Source: Actinosynnema sp. ALI-1.44 | GTDB lineage: Bacteria > Actinomycetota > Actinomycetes > Mycobacteriales > Pseudonocardiaceae | Direction: 5' to 3' | Length of the DNA: 64,000 bases | Assembly (NCBI RefSeq): GCF_001984155.1 | Contig: NZ_MTQO01000036.1 | Span: 172,866-236,865, forward strand | Shown here: piece by piece, positions 1 to 8,155 of the stretch | How positions within the stretch are numbered: position 1 is the first letter of the stretch | Layout: each line of letters starts with the position of its first letter | Notes under the pieces: generated by a model | Databases searched by the model: none | Told to the model about the DNA's origin: nothing | What the model saw: the letters and a program-made list of their open reading frames with translations, nothing else | Made by a program: the position numbers and the translations under genes

Positions 1-3000
1 GTCGTAGGCGTAGCGGACGTCGGACTGGCGTTGCGGCCCGGTCTCCCGATCGGTGGTCGCCCGCAGGAGCCGGTGGGTGCCCTCCTCGTAGTCGAACCGG
101 TGGGTCAGCCACTTGCCGCCTGCGTTGAGAGTGACCTGCTCCACCTCGTCGAAGTGGTTGTACTTGGTGCCGGTGACATACGTGGTCTTGCCGGACAGCT
201 CAGTGGGCATGCCCAACGGGTTGTACTTGTGGGTCAGCGTCTCGTCGGACAGGCCACCTACCGCGGGCCGCTTGTCCGTGGCCACCGAGCCGTCCTGGTG
301 GTAGCTCGTCTCGAACTCGTAGGTCCGTGCGAGCTTGCCCTCCACCGGCGGGATGGTGATGGCCGCCTTGGTCGGCCGGTTCGCCGCGTCGATGGCGGTG
401 ACTGCTGTGGTGTAGGCGTTTCCGTCCACGTACCGGGTGGACGACGTGGCCATCCCGGTGGCCGGTTTGCCGTCGGCCAGCGTGTCGTACTTCCATTCGG
501 CGCGCTTGGGCCCGGTCAGCGACCCCTCGTGCAGCGCGGTCTTGCGGCCGAGTTTGTCGTAGGCGAAGGCGAGAGTGACTCCGCGTGAGTCCTTTTCGGA
601 CAGCACTCGGTCCTCGTCGTCATAGGTGTACTCGGTGGTGCCCTGGTCGGGGTCGTCTGTGCGGATCTTGCGGCCACGCAGGTCGTAGCCGTAGCGCCAG
701 ACGTTTCCCGCCGGGTCGGTCACCGACTCCAGCTCGCCCCGCTTGGTGTAGCTGTAGCGGCTGCTGTCGTAGTCGCCCGACGGCCCGTCGCCCTTGTACT
801 GCCGCAGTTCCACCAGTTTGCCGGTGCCGTCCGTGATGCGGGTGGTCGGCGTCTCCCCCTTCGGCGGGTCGATGTGCTGCCGGTCCGCCTCGTAGGTGTA
901 ACTGGTGCGCCACTTCTCGGTGTTGTTCGACCGGAAGATCTCGGCGGTGGGCCGTTCCTGCCCGTCGTACTCGGTCACGGTCTGAGCCGGCAACAACTTC
1001 TCGTCCGGCAGGAACACGGCCGCGCCCGGCGGGGCACTGTTGTAGTACGGCCCGTTCAGCTTGACCTTCAAGCCACGCGAGTCGTAGACGGTGTCCGTGA
1101 TGACCCGGCCACCGCTGGACGAGGGATCCTGGCTCTGGCGCAACCGCAGCAGACCGTCGTACAGGTCGTAGTCGGTGGCGTATCCGCCGTCCGGCTGGAG
1201 GGTGCGCTCCACCACGACGTTCGGCCCGTCCACCCGCATCTCGTAGGTGAGCTCCTTGGTGGGCGAGTCACCCTTGTCCTTGTCCCGCCCCGGGTGCCAC
1301 ACCTTGTTGACCCGGCCCATCGGGTCGTACGCGATCTGCGTGACCCGCTGGTTGACGTCAGTGATGTGTTCCTCGGCGCCCCACGCCGGGTTCAGCTTGG
1401 TGCGTGTGCTGTGCCCGAGCGGGTTGGTGGTGACGACCTCCGTGACCGGCGCCCCGGCCGCGGGCGAATAGCTGGTCGTGGACTTCTGGTTGAAGACGTC
1501 GAAGGTCTCGGTCTGCCTGCCGTAGGTGTCGTAGGTGGCCCGGGCGATCGTCTTGTACACCGGTTGGCCGTTGGTCCAGCCGACGATCTCTTCCTTGCGC
1601 GTGACGTCACCGCGCACCGGCGGCGCACCGTGGGTTTCGTTGTTGTCGTAGTAAACGCGCTCGTCTGTGACGACATCGGCCGGGTAGTTCGGCTGTTTGC
1701 CACACGCCACGGAGACCTTCTGCGAGCGGGCGGGCAGTTCGATCAGCCAAGCGGCGTCGTTGCGGACGTAGGTGTGCGTGGTGCAGCTGTCGTCGTTCGG
1801 GTCGGCGAGATCACCGAAGTCCGACGCCTGCTCCAGCACGCCTTCGGCGTTGAACACGTTGTCCGACCCGGTTTCCCGCCACCGGCCGTCCGCCAGCTGT
1901 TCGCGTTGCCGGACCTTGGCCTCGAAGACGCGCCGGGCTTCCGACGTGCCCCAGCTGCGGGTTCGGGTCGCGGTCGGTTCGGACAGCCACGGGTCGGTGA
2001 TCGCGTACCTCGTCGGCGCGCCGTTGGCGTCGGCGTACGTGATCGTTTCCCGCTCGGTCCCGGCGAACTGCTCGGTGTCCCGCCACAGAGTGCCTTTGGA
2101 GTCCCTGATGCTGACCGACTTGCGGCCGCCGGATTCGAGCTTGTCGCCGTCCATGCCGCGGAAGTAGGCCGTCTCCGTCATCGACCGCAGGCCGCCCGCC
2201 AGGCCCTTCTTGACCCTGACCCGTTCGTAGCCGCGCCACTGCGCCCAGGTCTTGCGTTCGGCGGGCACCAGGCCGTCTTCCTCGTCGTGGTGCCAGGCAG
2301 GGCCGCCGGGGTACTCGATCTCGGTCCTGGTGGGCTGCGACCCGGACGTGAGGTCCTTCTCGGTCACTTCGGTGACCACGTACTTGTTGAACCAGTCCTT
2401 GCGTTCGGCACCGGTCTGGTCCGGTGTGGCCGGTGTCCACTTCTGCTGGTAGCAGCGTTTGGTGTTGGTGTCCGGGGCGGGTACGCCGCTGGGCACCGCG
2501 CATTCCTTGTCCGAGTAGCCGACGGTGAGTTCGCCGCCGGACTCGGTGCGGATGGACTGGATCCGGAACCAGTTCAGGATCGGGATGCCGGTGGTGCCGT
2601 CCACCACGTTGTTGAGCTGCCTGCCCGCGAAGGTCACCTCGGGCACAGTGGCGGTGCCGCCGCGCAGGCCGGTGTGCTGGATGCCGTTGAGCCACAGCCG
2701 GGCTGACGTGCCGTCCTGCGGATCGGCGAACGAGTGCCGCAACGTCCACGCCGCCACGTCCACGAAGGACGACCCGGAGCGCACCTGGGTGGTGATCTTC
2801 TCCAGCCGCTTCTGCGTCCAGAAGGTCGGGGTGTACTTGTCCTTGCAGTTCGTGGTGCTGGCGCAGTACTGGTCCCATGGCGTGTCGGGCCAGTTGTTCG
2901 GCTTGCCGGACACGCAGTCGGACGCGGGGACGCCCGGCAGGCAACGGTCGGCGGTCTTGATGACCACCTTGGCGACCGGCAGCGTGCTGAAGACTTCCTT

Positions 3001-4500
3001 GTCCCGCTGGCCGTACTCGATCCGGGTCAGGTGGCCGCCGCGGTCGTACGCGTTGACCTTGGTCGCCGTCACGTCCCTGGCGTAACGGTTGGTCTCCTTC
3101 TCGTAGAAGTAGCTCATCGTGTTGCCGTGGGTGTCCACGACGTAGTCCAGGTTCCAGCGCCAGGCCTGCGTGCAGAACGACTTGTCGATGTTCGACTGGT
3201 AGCACGGGTCCTTCGGGTGGTTGCCGGACACCGGCACGGTCCACGCGGACCTGGTGTCGTCCTTGGCGTCCCGCCAGCCGGGGATCCGGTTGAGGCCGAA
3301 GTAGAACTGGGTGCCGTTGCGGGTGGTGATCCGCCAGTACTCGCCGTCGTTGTCGCCGTTGTCGGCGCCGAACAGCTGCTCGACCCGGGAGCCGTCGTCC
3401 TGGCGTGGATGCCAGACCCGCTGCTTGTCGTTGTTGTCACGGACCAACTCGCCGCCCTTGCCGTTGAGCGAGAAGTAGGCGTTGTCCGTGGCCCAGCACT
3501 GGTCGCCGGTCTTCTTGTGGGTCTTGTTGTTGGGTGCGCCGCCGTTCTCCGGCTGGTCCTTCTTGTCCGTGCCACAGCTGGTGTAGCGGCGTTCGATCGA
3601 CCCACCGGGGTTGAAGTCGAAGCCCTCACCGGCCCAGGACGGCTGGTTGTTGGTCGCCGACGTGCGGCCGTCCACGGCGCCCGAGGAGTAGCTCAGGGAC
3701 AGCTGCGGCACTGGGCCGTTCAACGCGGGCGGCGCCGACATCGGGTAGGACCAGTTGAAGTCGCCGGACGCGCCGCCGGCCGTCCACGACGAGGACGGCG
3801 AAAGCTGCGACGCCCCGAAGTCCCCGGCACCGCCCGCGGCCGACGCCTGGACGGCGTACAGGCCCTCTTTCTGCGGCGCGGCGGCATCGGCGACCAGCTT
3901 GCCGGAACCGTCGTTGCGGGTGCTGAGGGCCGTGCCCCTGCAGTCGTCGCGATCCGGAGTAGACAGTGCGCATTCCGGCAACGCGACCAGGCGCAGACGG
4001 GTGGCCCAGTCGCCGCCGAAGGCGTTGCGGAACGGCGAATAGTCGACCTCGACCGACACAGTGGCGGTCGCGCCCGCGTCCACCCGGTTCAGCCGGAAAA
4101 CCGGTCCGTCCAGCCGCTTGTCGAGCATCTCGACCCGCACCCTGGACGGCGCTGCCTGCCTGGCCGCCTGCTGCTCGGCGAGGCCGACCCGCACCGGGAA
4201 GTCCGCCACGTGGGCCCGTGCGGTCATGGTGCCGGACAAGGACAGTTCGGCCACCCCGGCCCTGGGCCACGTCACGGCCGGCGGGGTGCGCAGTTCCTTG
4301 TCCTTGGCCTGGTCCGGCCCGGACGGCTGGACCACGGCGTTCTGGCCGGGTACGGACCTCTCCTGCCTCGCCGACCACGGCTCGGCTCCCGCGGGCCGCA
4401 CCGCCCCCGGCAGGGCGGCGAGCATCGAGCCCACCAACGTGAGGATCAACAAGCCGGACAGCCACCGCCGCTGCCACCGTCTGCCCCGATGTCGCCCCAT
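1..4500 (-). CDS. Secreted RHS/YD-repeat protein, 3' part outside window
   Basis: An open frame runs from an ATG at 4500 to the left edge, giving about 1500 codons with the C-terminus missing. The first ~40 residues are an Arg-rich n-region, a Leu-rich hydrophobic stretch and an AGA cleavage-like site, so export is likely. The first third is Trp/Tyr/Asn-rich sequence of the kind preceding RHS shells. From roughly residue 850 to the edge there are many YD-type repeats (motifs such as YDLRGRKI, YTYDDEDR, VRYAYD). RHS proteins form a cocoon that encloses a variable C-terminal domain, often a toxin. That domain and the RHS core lie outside the window, so toxin identity cannot be judged. A second RHS gene lies at 19903-27435. 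Confidence 0.9.
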   Translation of the reverse strand, partial: MGRHRGRRWQRRWLSGLLILTLVGSMLAALPGAVRPAGAEPWSARQERSVPGQNAVVQPSGPDQAKDKELRTPPAVTWPRAGVAELSLSGTMTARAHVADFPVRVGLAEQQAARQAAPSRVRVEMLDKRLDGPVFRLNRVDAGATATVSVEVDYSPFRNAFGGDWATRLRLVALPECALSTPDRDDCRGTALSTRNDGSGKLVADAAAPQKEGLYAVQASAAGGAGDFGASQLSPSSSWTAGGASGDFNWSYPMSAPPALNGPVPQLSLSYSSGAVDGRTSATNNQPSWAGEGFDFNPGGSIERRYTSCGTDKKDQPENGGAPNNKTHKKTGDQCWATDNAYFSLNGKGGELVRDNNDKQRVWHPRQDDGSRVEQLFGADNGDNDGEYWRITTRNGTQFYFGLNRIPGWRDAKDDTRSAWTVPVSGNHPKDPCYQSNIDKSFCTQAWRWNLDYVVDTHGNTMSYFYEKETNRYARDVTATKVNAYDRGGHLTRIEYGQRDKEVFSTLPVAKVVIKTADRCLPGVPASDCVSGKPNNWPDTPWDQYCASTTNCKDKYTPTFWTQKRLEKITTQVRSGSSFVDVAAWTLRHSFADPQDGTSARLWLNGIQHTGLRGGTATVPEVTFAGRQLNNVVDGTTGIPILNWFRIQSIRTESGGELTVGYSDKECAVPSGVPAPDTNTKRCYQQKWTPATPDQTGAERKDWFNKYVVTEVTEKDLTSGSQPTRTEIEYPGGPAWHHDEEDGLVPAERKTWAQWRGYERVRVKKGLAGGLRSMTETAYFRGMDGDKLESGGRKSVSIRDSKGTLWRDTEQFAGTERETITYADANGAPTRYAITDPWLSEPTATRTRSWGTSEARRVFEAKVRQREQLADGRWRETGSDNVFNAEGVLEQASDFGDLADPNDDSCTTHTYVRNDAAWLIELPARSQKVSVACGKQPNYPADVVTDERVYYDNNETHGAPPVRGDVTRKEEIVGWTNGQPVYKTIARATYDTYGRQTETFDVFNQKSTTSYSPAAGAPVTEVVTTNPLGHSTRTKLNPAWGAEEHITDVNQRVTQIAYDPMGRVNKVWHPGRDKDKGDSPTKELTYEMRVDGPNVVVERTLQPDGGYATDYDLYDGLLRLRQSQDPSSSGGRVITDTVYDSRGLKVKLNGPYYNSAPPGAAVFLPDEKLLPAQTVTEYDGQERPTAEIFRSNNTEKWRTSYTYEADRQHIDPPKGETPTTRITDGTGKLVELRQYKGDGPSGDYDSSRYSYTKRGELESVTDPAGNVWRYGYDLRGRKIRTDDPDQGTTEYTYDDEDRVLSEKDSRGVTLAFAYDKLGRKTALHEGSLTGPKRAEWKYDTLADGKPATGMATSSTRYVDGNAYTTAVTAIDAANRPTKAAITIPPVEGKLARTYEFETSYHQDGSVATDKRPAVGGLSDETLTHKYNPLGMPTELSGKTTYVTGTKYNHFDEVEQVTLNAGGKWLTHRFDYEEGTHRLLRATTDRETGPQRQSDVRYAYD

Positions 4501-4639
4501 GGAATCCTCCTACGTGCGAACACGACTCCCCAGAAAACAGCCGGGCCGGAGCGTAACGCCGCCCACACGGCGGCCAGAATCCTTTCCATCAGCACCAAAA
4601 CGCCGCGGACTGCCTGGCTTTGCCCTGATATCCCGAAGT

Positions 4640-5581
4640 TCAGCTCGTGGGTGCCTGCACAGCCCGGCGGACGGCACCGCGCAGCCAGTGGTGTGCGCCG
4701 TCGGCGGCGTGGCGGGGGTGCCATGCCATGCCGATGGTCAACGGCGGCAGCGGGAGGGGGATGTCGAGAAGCCGCAGGCCGAGCGCGGTGGCGGGGTGCG
4801 TGAACGGCGACGGGGCCGCGTCAGCGAGCGGGGCGGGGGCGAGGCAGACGACGTCGCTGCGGGCGGCGAGGATCATCGCGGCCAGGTGGCTCGGGAGCAC
4901 CGCGGTGACCCGGCGGCTGAGGCCGTGCTCGGCGAGTGCGGTGTCGAGGGGGCCGGTGAACCGGCCGCGGCGGCTCACCGCGACGTGTTCGGCGGCGGCG
5001 AGCCCGGCCGGGGTCAGCGGTCCTTCGGCAAGAGGATGGCCGGCGCGGACTGCTGCCGTCATCCGGAGGGTGACCAGTTCCTCGACGCGGGTCTCGGGGT
5101 CGGCGTGGTCGATGGAGCCGATCTCCAGGTCGATGCGGCCGTCGCGGAGCGCGGGTCCGGCTTCCAGTTCCTCGGCCCGTACCCGCAGGGACACCCCGGG
5201 CGCCTCCTGCCGGGCCAGTCCCAGCAGGCCGGGCGCCAGTGCCGCGCCGATGATGTCGGCGGTCTGGAGGGTGAAAGTCCCGCGCAGGGCCGCCGGGTCG
5301 ACGCCGCTGCCGGGGCTGAGCAGCGCTTCGAGGCGACGGACCACTGTGGCTGCTTCGTCGCGCAGGGCTTGGGCGCGGGGTGTGGGGACCATGGTCTGCC
5401 CGGCGCGCACCAGCAGCGGGTCCTGAAGGATGCGGCGCAGCCGGGCGAGGGTGCGGCTCATCGCGGCCGGGGAGGTGTGCAGACGGGCGGCGGCGCGGGT
5501 GACGCTCTGCTCGGCGAGCAGAGCGTCCAGTGCGAGGGCGAGATTGGCGTCGATGACCGGTTTTGAGCTGCTCACCAGCAT
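4640..5581 (-). CDS. LysR-family transcriptional regulator
   Basis: This is a 313-aa protein with an N-terminal winged HTH (residues ~10-70, including TRAAARLHTSPAAMSRTLAR) followed by a LysR substrate-binding domain (~95-300). Length and layout are normal for the family. The ATG at 5581 is used. The gene is divergent from the NmrA-like gene at 5687, the classical LTTR arrangement in which the regulator controls its neighbour. The 105-nt intergenic region carries an inverted repeat (5590-5613). The inducer is unknown. Confidence 0.92.
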   Translation of the reverse strand: MLVSSSKPVIDANLALALDALLAEQSVTRAAARLHTSPAAMSRTLARLRRILQDPLLVRAGQTMVPTPRAQALRDEAATVVRRLEALLSPGSGVDPAALRGTFTLQTADIIGAALAPGLLGLARQEAPGVSLRVRAEELEAGPALRDGRIDLEIGSIDHADPETRVEELVTLRMTAAVRAGHPLAEGPLTPAGLAAAEHVAVSRRGRFTGPLDTALAEHGLSRRVTAVLPSHLAAMILAARSDVVCLAPAPLADAAPSPFTHPATALGLRLLDIPLPLPPLTIGMAWHPRHAADGAHHWLRGAVRRAVQAPTS

Positions 5582-5589
5582 AATTCCAT

Positions 5590-5613
5590 TTCAGGCAATA
5601 ATTCCGTGCTGAA
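5590..5613. promoter_or_regulatory. Candidate LysR operator (TTCAG-N14-CTGAA)
   Basis: A perfect 5-bp inverted repeat, TTCAG and CTGAA, is separated by 14 bp in the divergent LysR/NmrA-like promoter region. Dyads of this size are typical LTTR binding sites. Assignment to this regulator is inferred from position. Confidence 0.4.
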
Positions 5614-5686
5614 GTTCCCATTGTGGCATCGCGGCAGCGCTCCCCAGGATGAGGAGGTACCGACCAGCGTCATCCGAGAGGTTTCC

Positions 5687-6328
5687 ATGATCGTCATCAC
5701 CGCCCCCACCGGGAACATCGGCCGCCACCTGCTGCCCCTGCTCGCCGAGTCCGTCGAGGAACTGCGCGTGGTCGTGCGCGACCCCGCCCGGCTCCCCGAG
5801 GGGGTACGCGAACGCGCCGAGGTGATCACCGGCTCGCACGGCGACGCCGACGTCGTCGACCAGGCCCTCGCGTGCCCGTCGTTCTTCGACAACCTCCTGG
5901 AGGAGGTCGACTCGATCCGGGACAAGGGCGTCTTCTCCGACGCCGCCGAGGCCGACCGCAAGGCTCCTCGCGCCGCCGTCGCCGACATCGCCGCCGTCGC
6001 TGCCCGTCTGCTGCTGGACCGCTCATGGACCGGCGTGGACAGCGTCCCCGTCCTCGGGCCGGAGGACCTGTCCCCCAACGACGTGGCCCGCATCATCACC
6101 GAGCAGCTCGGCCGCCCCGTCCGCTACGAGAACGAACCGTACGACGACATGCGCGCCACCCTGATCGGCTACGGCCTGAACGCGGACTTCGTCCAGGGCA
6201 TCGTGGACATGAAGCGGGCCAAGGACAACGGCCTCGACGCCGGTGTCACACGGACACCGGGCACCGCCTCACCCACCACCTTCGAGCAGTGGTGCGCCCA
6301 GACCCTCAAGCCCGCCGTCGTCGGCTGA
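5687..6328 (+). CDS. NmrA-like NAD(P)-binding protein with internal deletion
   Basis: This is a 213-aa product. Residues 1-12 are a Rossmann start (MIVITAPTGNIG, GxxGxxG type). The C-terminal half matches the NmrA/NAD(P)H-binding family (LGPEDLS, then a terminal FEQWCAQTLKPAVV). Members are usually ~280 aa. Here the sequence passes from the end of beta-alpha 3 (DADVVDQALA) directly to the region normally found after residue ~130 (CPSFFDNLLEEVDSIR). About 65 codons are therefore missing in frame near position 5870. The ATG at 5687 is chosen over an upstream in-frame start at 5606 because it begins the Rossmann fold and follows a purine-rich site. With the central sheet gone, activity is doubtful. 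The gene is divergent from the LysR gene. Confidence 0.75.
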   Translation: MIVITAPTGNIGRHLLPLLAESVEELRVVVRDPARLPEGVRERAEVITGSHGDADVVDQALACPSFFDNLLEEVDSIRDKGVFSDAAEADRKAPRAAVADIAAVAARLLLDRSWTGVDSVPVLGPEDLSPNDVARIITEQLGRPVRYENEPYDDMRATLIGYGLNADFVQGIVDMKRAKDNGLDAGVTRTPGTASPTTFEQWCAQTLKPAVVG

Positions 6329-6439
6329 ACCAGGACCGCTACTTCGAGGCAAGCCGGTAACGGGGGGCGGCACCAGGCCGAGATTCAAGGTGGCTGGTTT
6401 CGTACGACAGTTCCGCTCCCTGCGTTTGGAGACGATGCC

Positions 6440-7813
6440 GTGAACCGTGTCCAGCACGGTGATGTTGTTGTCGTGGTACCGGGGATTCTGGGCAGTGTGC
6501 TGCATCGAGGTGACAGGCAGGTCTGGGGCTACCGCCAAGTCGCGCGCAGCATCGGGGATCTTGCCGGGAACCTGACCGATGACCTGACGCTTCCGGACGA
6601 GGCCTTCGCGGATCCCACTTCGGGGTTCGATGACGGAGTTCGCGTCGGAGCACCCATGGCCACCCTGGGAATCATCCCAGGACTGGTGTCGATCGACGGG
6701 TACGACGTCCTTCTGAAACGTCTGACGACCAGGTTCTCCCACGACCGTGACGCGATCCGCGTCTTCGCCTACGACTGGAGACAGTCCAATGAGTACACTG
6801 CGCGCCGTCTGCACGCGTACGTGAAGCACGTGGTAGGTGCACGACGCAAGACGTATCCGGACGCACGACTGGTGCTGATCGGGCACTCGATGGGTGGACT
6901 GGTTGCCCGGTACTTCGCCGAGTGCCTTGACGTCGATCGGTTGACTCGCCGGATCATCACCCTCGGGACGCCGTACCTCGGCGCGGTCAAGGCACTCGGG
7001 ATACTCGCGAACGGCTACGCCCAGGTGGGGCCGATCAGGTTCGACATCGCCACCATGGCGAGATCCTTTCCGTCGGTGGCGGAGCTACTACCCGTCTACG
7101 ACTGGCGCATCCCCGCTTCGGCCCGATCCGCTCCGGTCAACACGTTACAGCACGTTCCCGGCCTTCCCCGCGCCGCCACGGCAAGGTGCACAGCATTCCA
7201 TCGGACGATCGACCACGCTATGCAAGGCGGCATTGACAACCGCGCTTCCTATCACGCGGTGCTCAGTTACCGCCAGACTACGGAGGTCTGGGCGGAGGTC
7301 GTCGGCGACAAGGTCGTCACCTACCCGTCCAGTCAGGCGCAGGACGCCGGAGACGGCACGGTCGCCCGCCGTTCCGCGACCCCGCCCGAGTGGGCGGACG
7401 ACGCACACGGGCTCTTCGTATCGGGCCGCCACAGTTCGTTGCATCGAATGAAGGAGGTTTTCGTCCAACTGCACGGCGTCCTCACGGCCCGCCCGAGGCA
7501 CCCACAGGCGACGGTCGACGAGATCTCGGTCGACGCCGAACCACACGCCGTACAACGGATTCCGTGGCGGGTGACGGTCAAATCCTCGGAGAACTCCGAC
7601 TCCCTGGTACTCGCGATGGTCATTGACGACCCGGCGAATCCGGACAGGCCGATCATGCGAACACCGTTGAACCCGGTCGGCGACGGGAAGTACACGGGCA
7701 CGATCGAGTTCACGCGACCAGGCGCCTTCCGCTGGACCGTGCACCCGGTGGTGGGTGCTGCTACTCCAGTCGAGCCCATATCGGACGTCGTGCTGTGCAC
7801 GTCCACGCAGTGA
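6440..7813 (+). CDS. LCAT/PGAP1-like alpha/beta hydrolase (lipase or phospholipase)
   Basis: This is a 457-aa cytoplasmic protein with a GTG start and no signal peptide. The N-terminal hydrolase core opens with VVVVVPGILGSVL (oxyanion-loop region, ~9-21). The nucleophile elbow GHSMGG is at 148-153 (Ser150), followed by LGTPYLGAVKAL, typical of lecithin:cholesterol acyltransferase-like lipases. A candidate acidic/His segment lies around GDGTV and SGRHSSLH. The last ~100 residues look like a beta-sandwich (VDEISVDAE onward). The family cleaves or transfers acyl chains on phospholipids or similar esters. The next gene encodes an ACP-like protein, and the operon on the other side encodes a caspase-STAND system, so a membrane-directed effector role is possible but inferred. 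Confidence 0.85.
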   Translation: MNRVQHGDVVVVVPGILGSVLHRGDRQVWGYRQVARSIGDLAGNLTDDLTLPDEAFADPTSGFDDGVRVGAPMATLGIIPGLVSIDGYDVLLKRLTTRFSHDRDAIRVFAYDWRQSNEYTARRLHAYVKHVVGARRKTYPDARLVLIGHSMGGLVARYFAECLDVDRLTRRIITLGTPYLGAVKALGILANGYAQVGPIRFDIATMARSFPSVAELLPVYDWRIPASARSAPVNTLQHVPGLPRAATARCTAFHRTIDHAMQGGIDNRASYHAVLSYRQTTEVWAEVVGDKVVTYPSSQAQDAGDGTVARRSATPPEWADDAHGLFVSGRHSSLHRMKEVFVQLHGVLTARPRHPQATVDEISVDAEPHAVQRIPWRVTVKSSENSDSLVLAMVIDDPANPDRPIMRTPLNPVGDGKYTGTIEFTRPGAFRWTVHPVVGAATPVEPISDVVLCTSTQ

Positions 7814-7890
7814 GGGGCGCCGCGTCACGGGACAGGAACGGTGGTTACGGTGGAGGACGGTACGAGTCGCAGGTGAAGGATGTGACAACA

Positions 7891-8136
7891 ATGGCCCTCG
7901 GAGAGCCTGAGATCCTCGTCGGTCTCGCTGAGATAATCAGTGAACGCACAGGGACCGCACCCGGCGAAGTCGCGTTGAACAGCACCCTCGCCAGTCTGGG
8001 CATCGAACCGTCTCCCACCTCCGTCATCCTCGACGACGTCATCAGCAAGTTCCGGGTGTCGATGACCGAGGACGACGCCGCGGGATTCGTCACGATCGGC
8101 GACGTCGTCTCCTATGTCCAGGCCTCCCAGACCTGA
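7891..8136 (+). CDS. Acyl-carrier-protein-like protein
   Basis: This is an 81-aa protein with the ACP four-helix pattern: helix 1 (ILVGLAEIISERTG), an LGIEPSPTS loop, helix 2 (SVILDDVISKF), and the C-terminal FVTIGDVVSYVQ match. In canonical ACPs the phosphopantetheine serine sits in DSL. Here the register gives PSP, so Ser is kept but its Asp and Leu are replaced. Modification is possible but uncertain. ATG 7891 is chosen because it gives normal ACP length with AAGGA 9 nt upstream; an in-frame GTG at 7873 is the alternative. The gene starts 77 nt after the LCAT-like lipase gene and probably shares its transcript, suggesting a carrier/acyltransferase pairing (inference). Confidence 0.75.
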   Translation: MALGEPEILVGLAEIISERTGTAPGEVALNSTLASLGIEPSPTSVILDDVISKFRVSMTEDDAAGFVTIGDVVSYVQASQT

Positions 8137-8155
8137 TCGATCCGCACCGTCACAG

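Noticed and set aside
874..4803. Very long plus-strand ORFs (610 and 689 codons) opposite the first RHS gene
   Set aside because: They are codon shadows of a GC-rich minus-strand gene: repetitive Arg/Gly/Val/Leu composition, no ribosome-binding sites and no domains.
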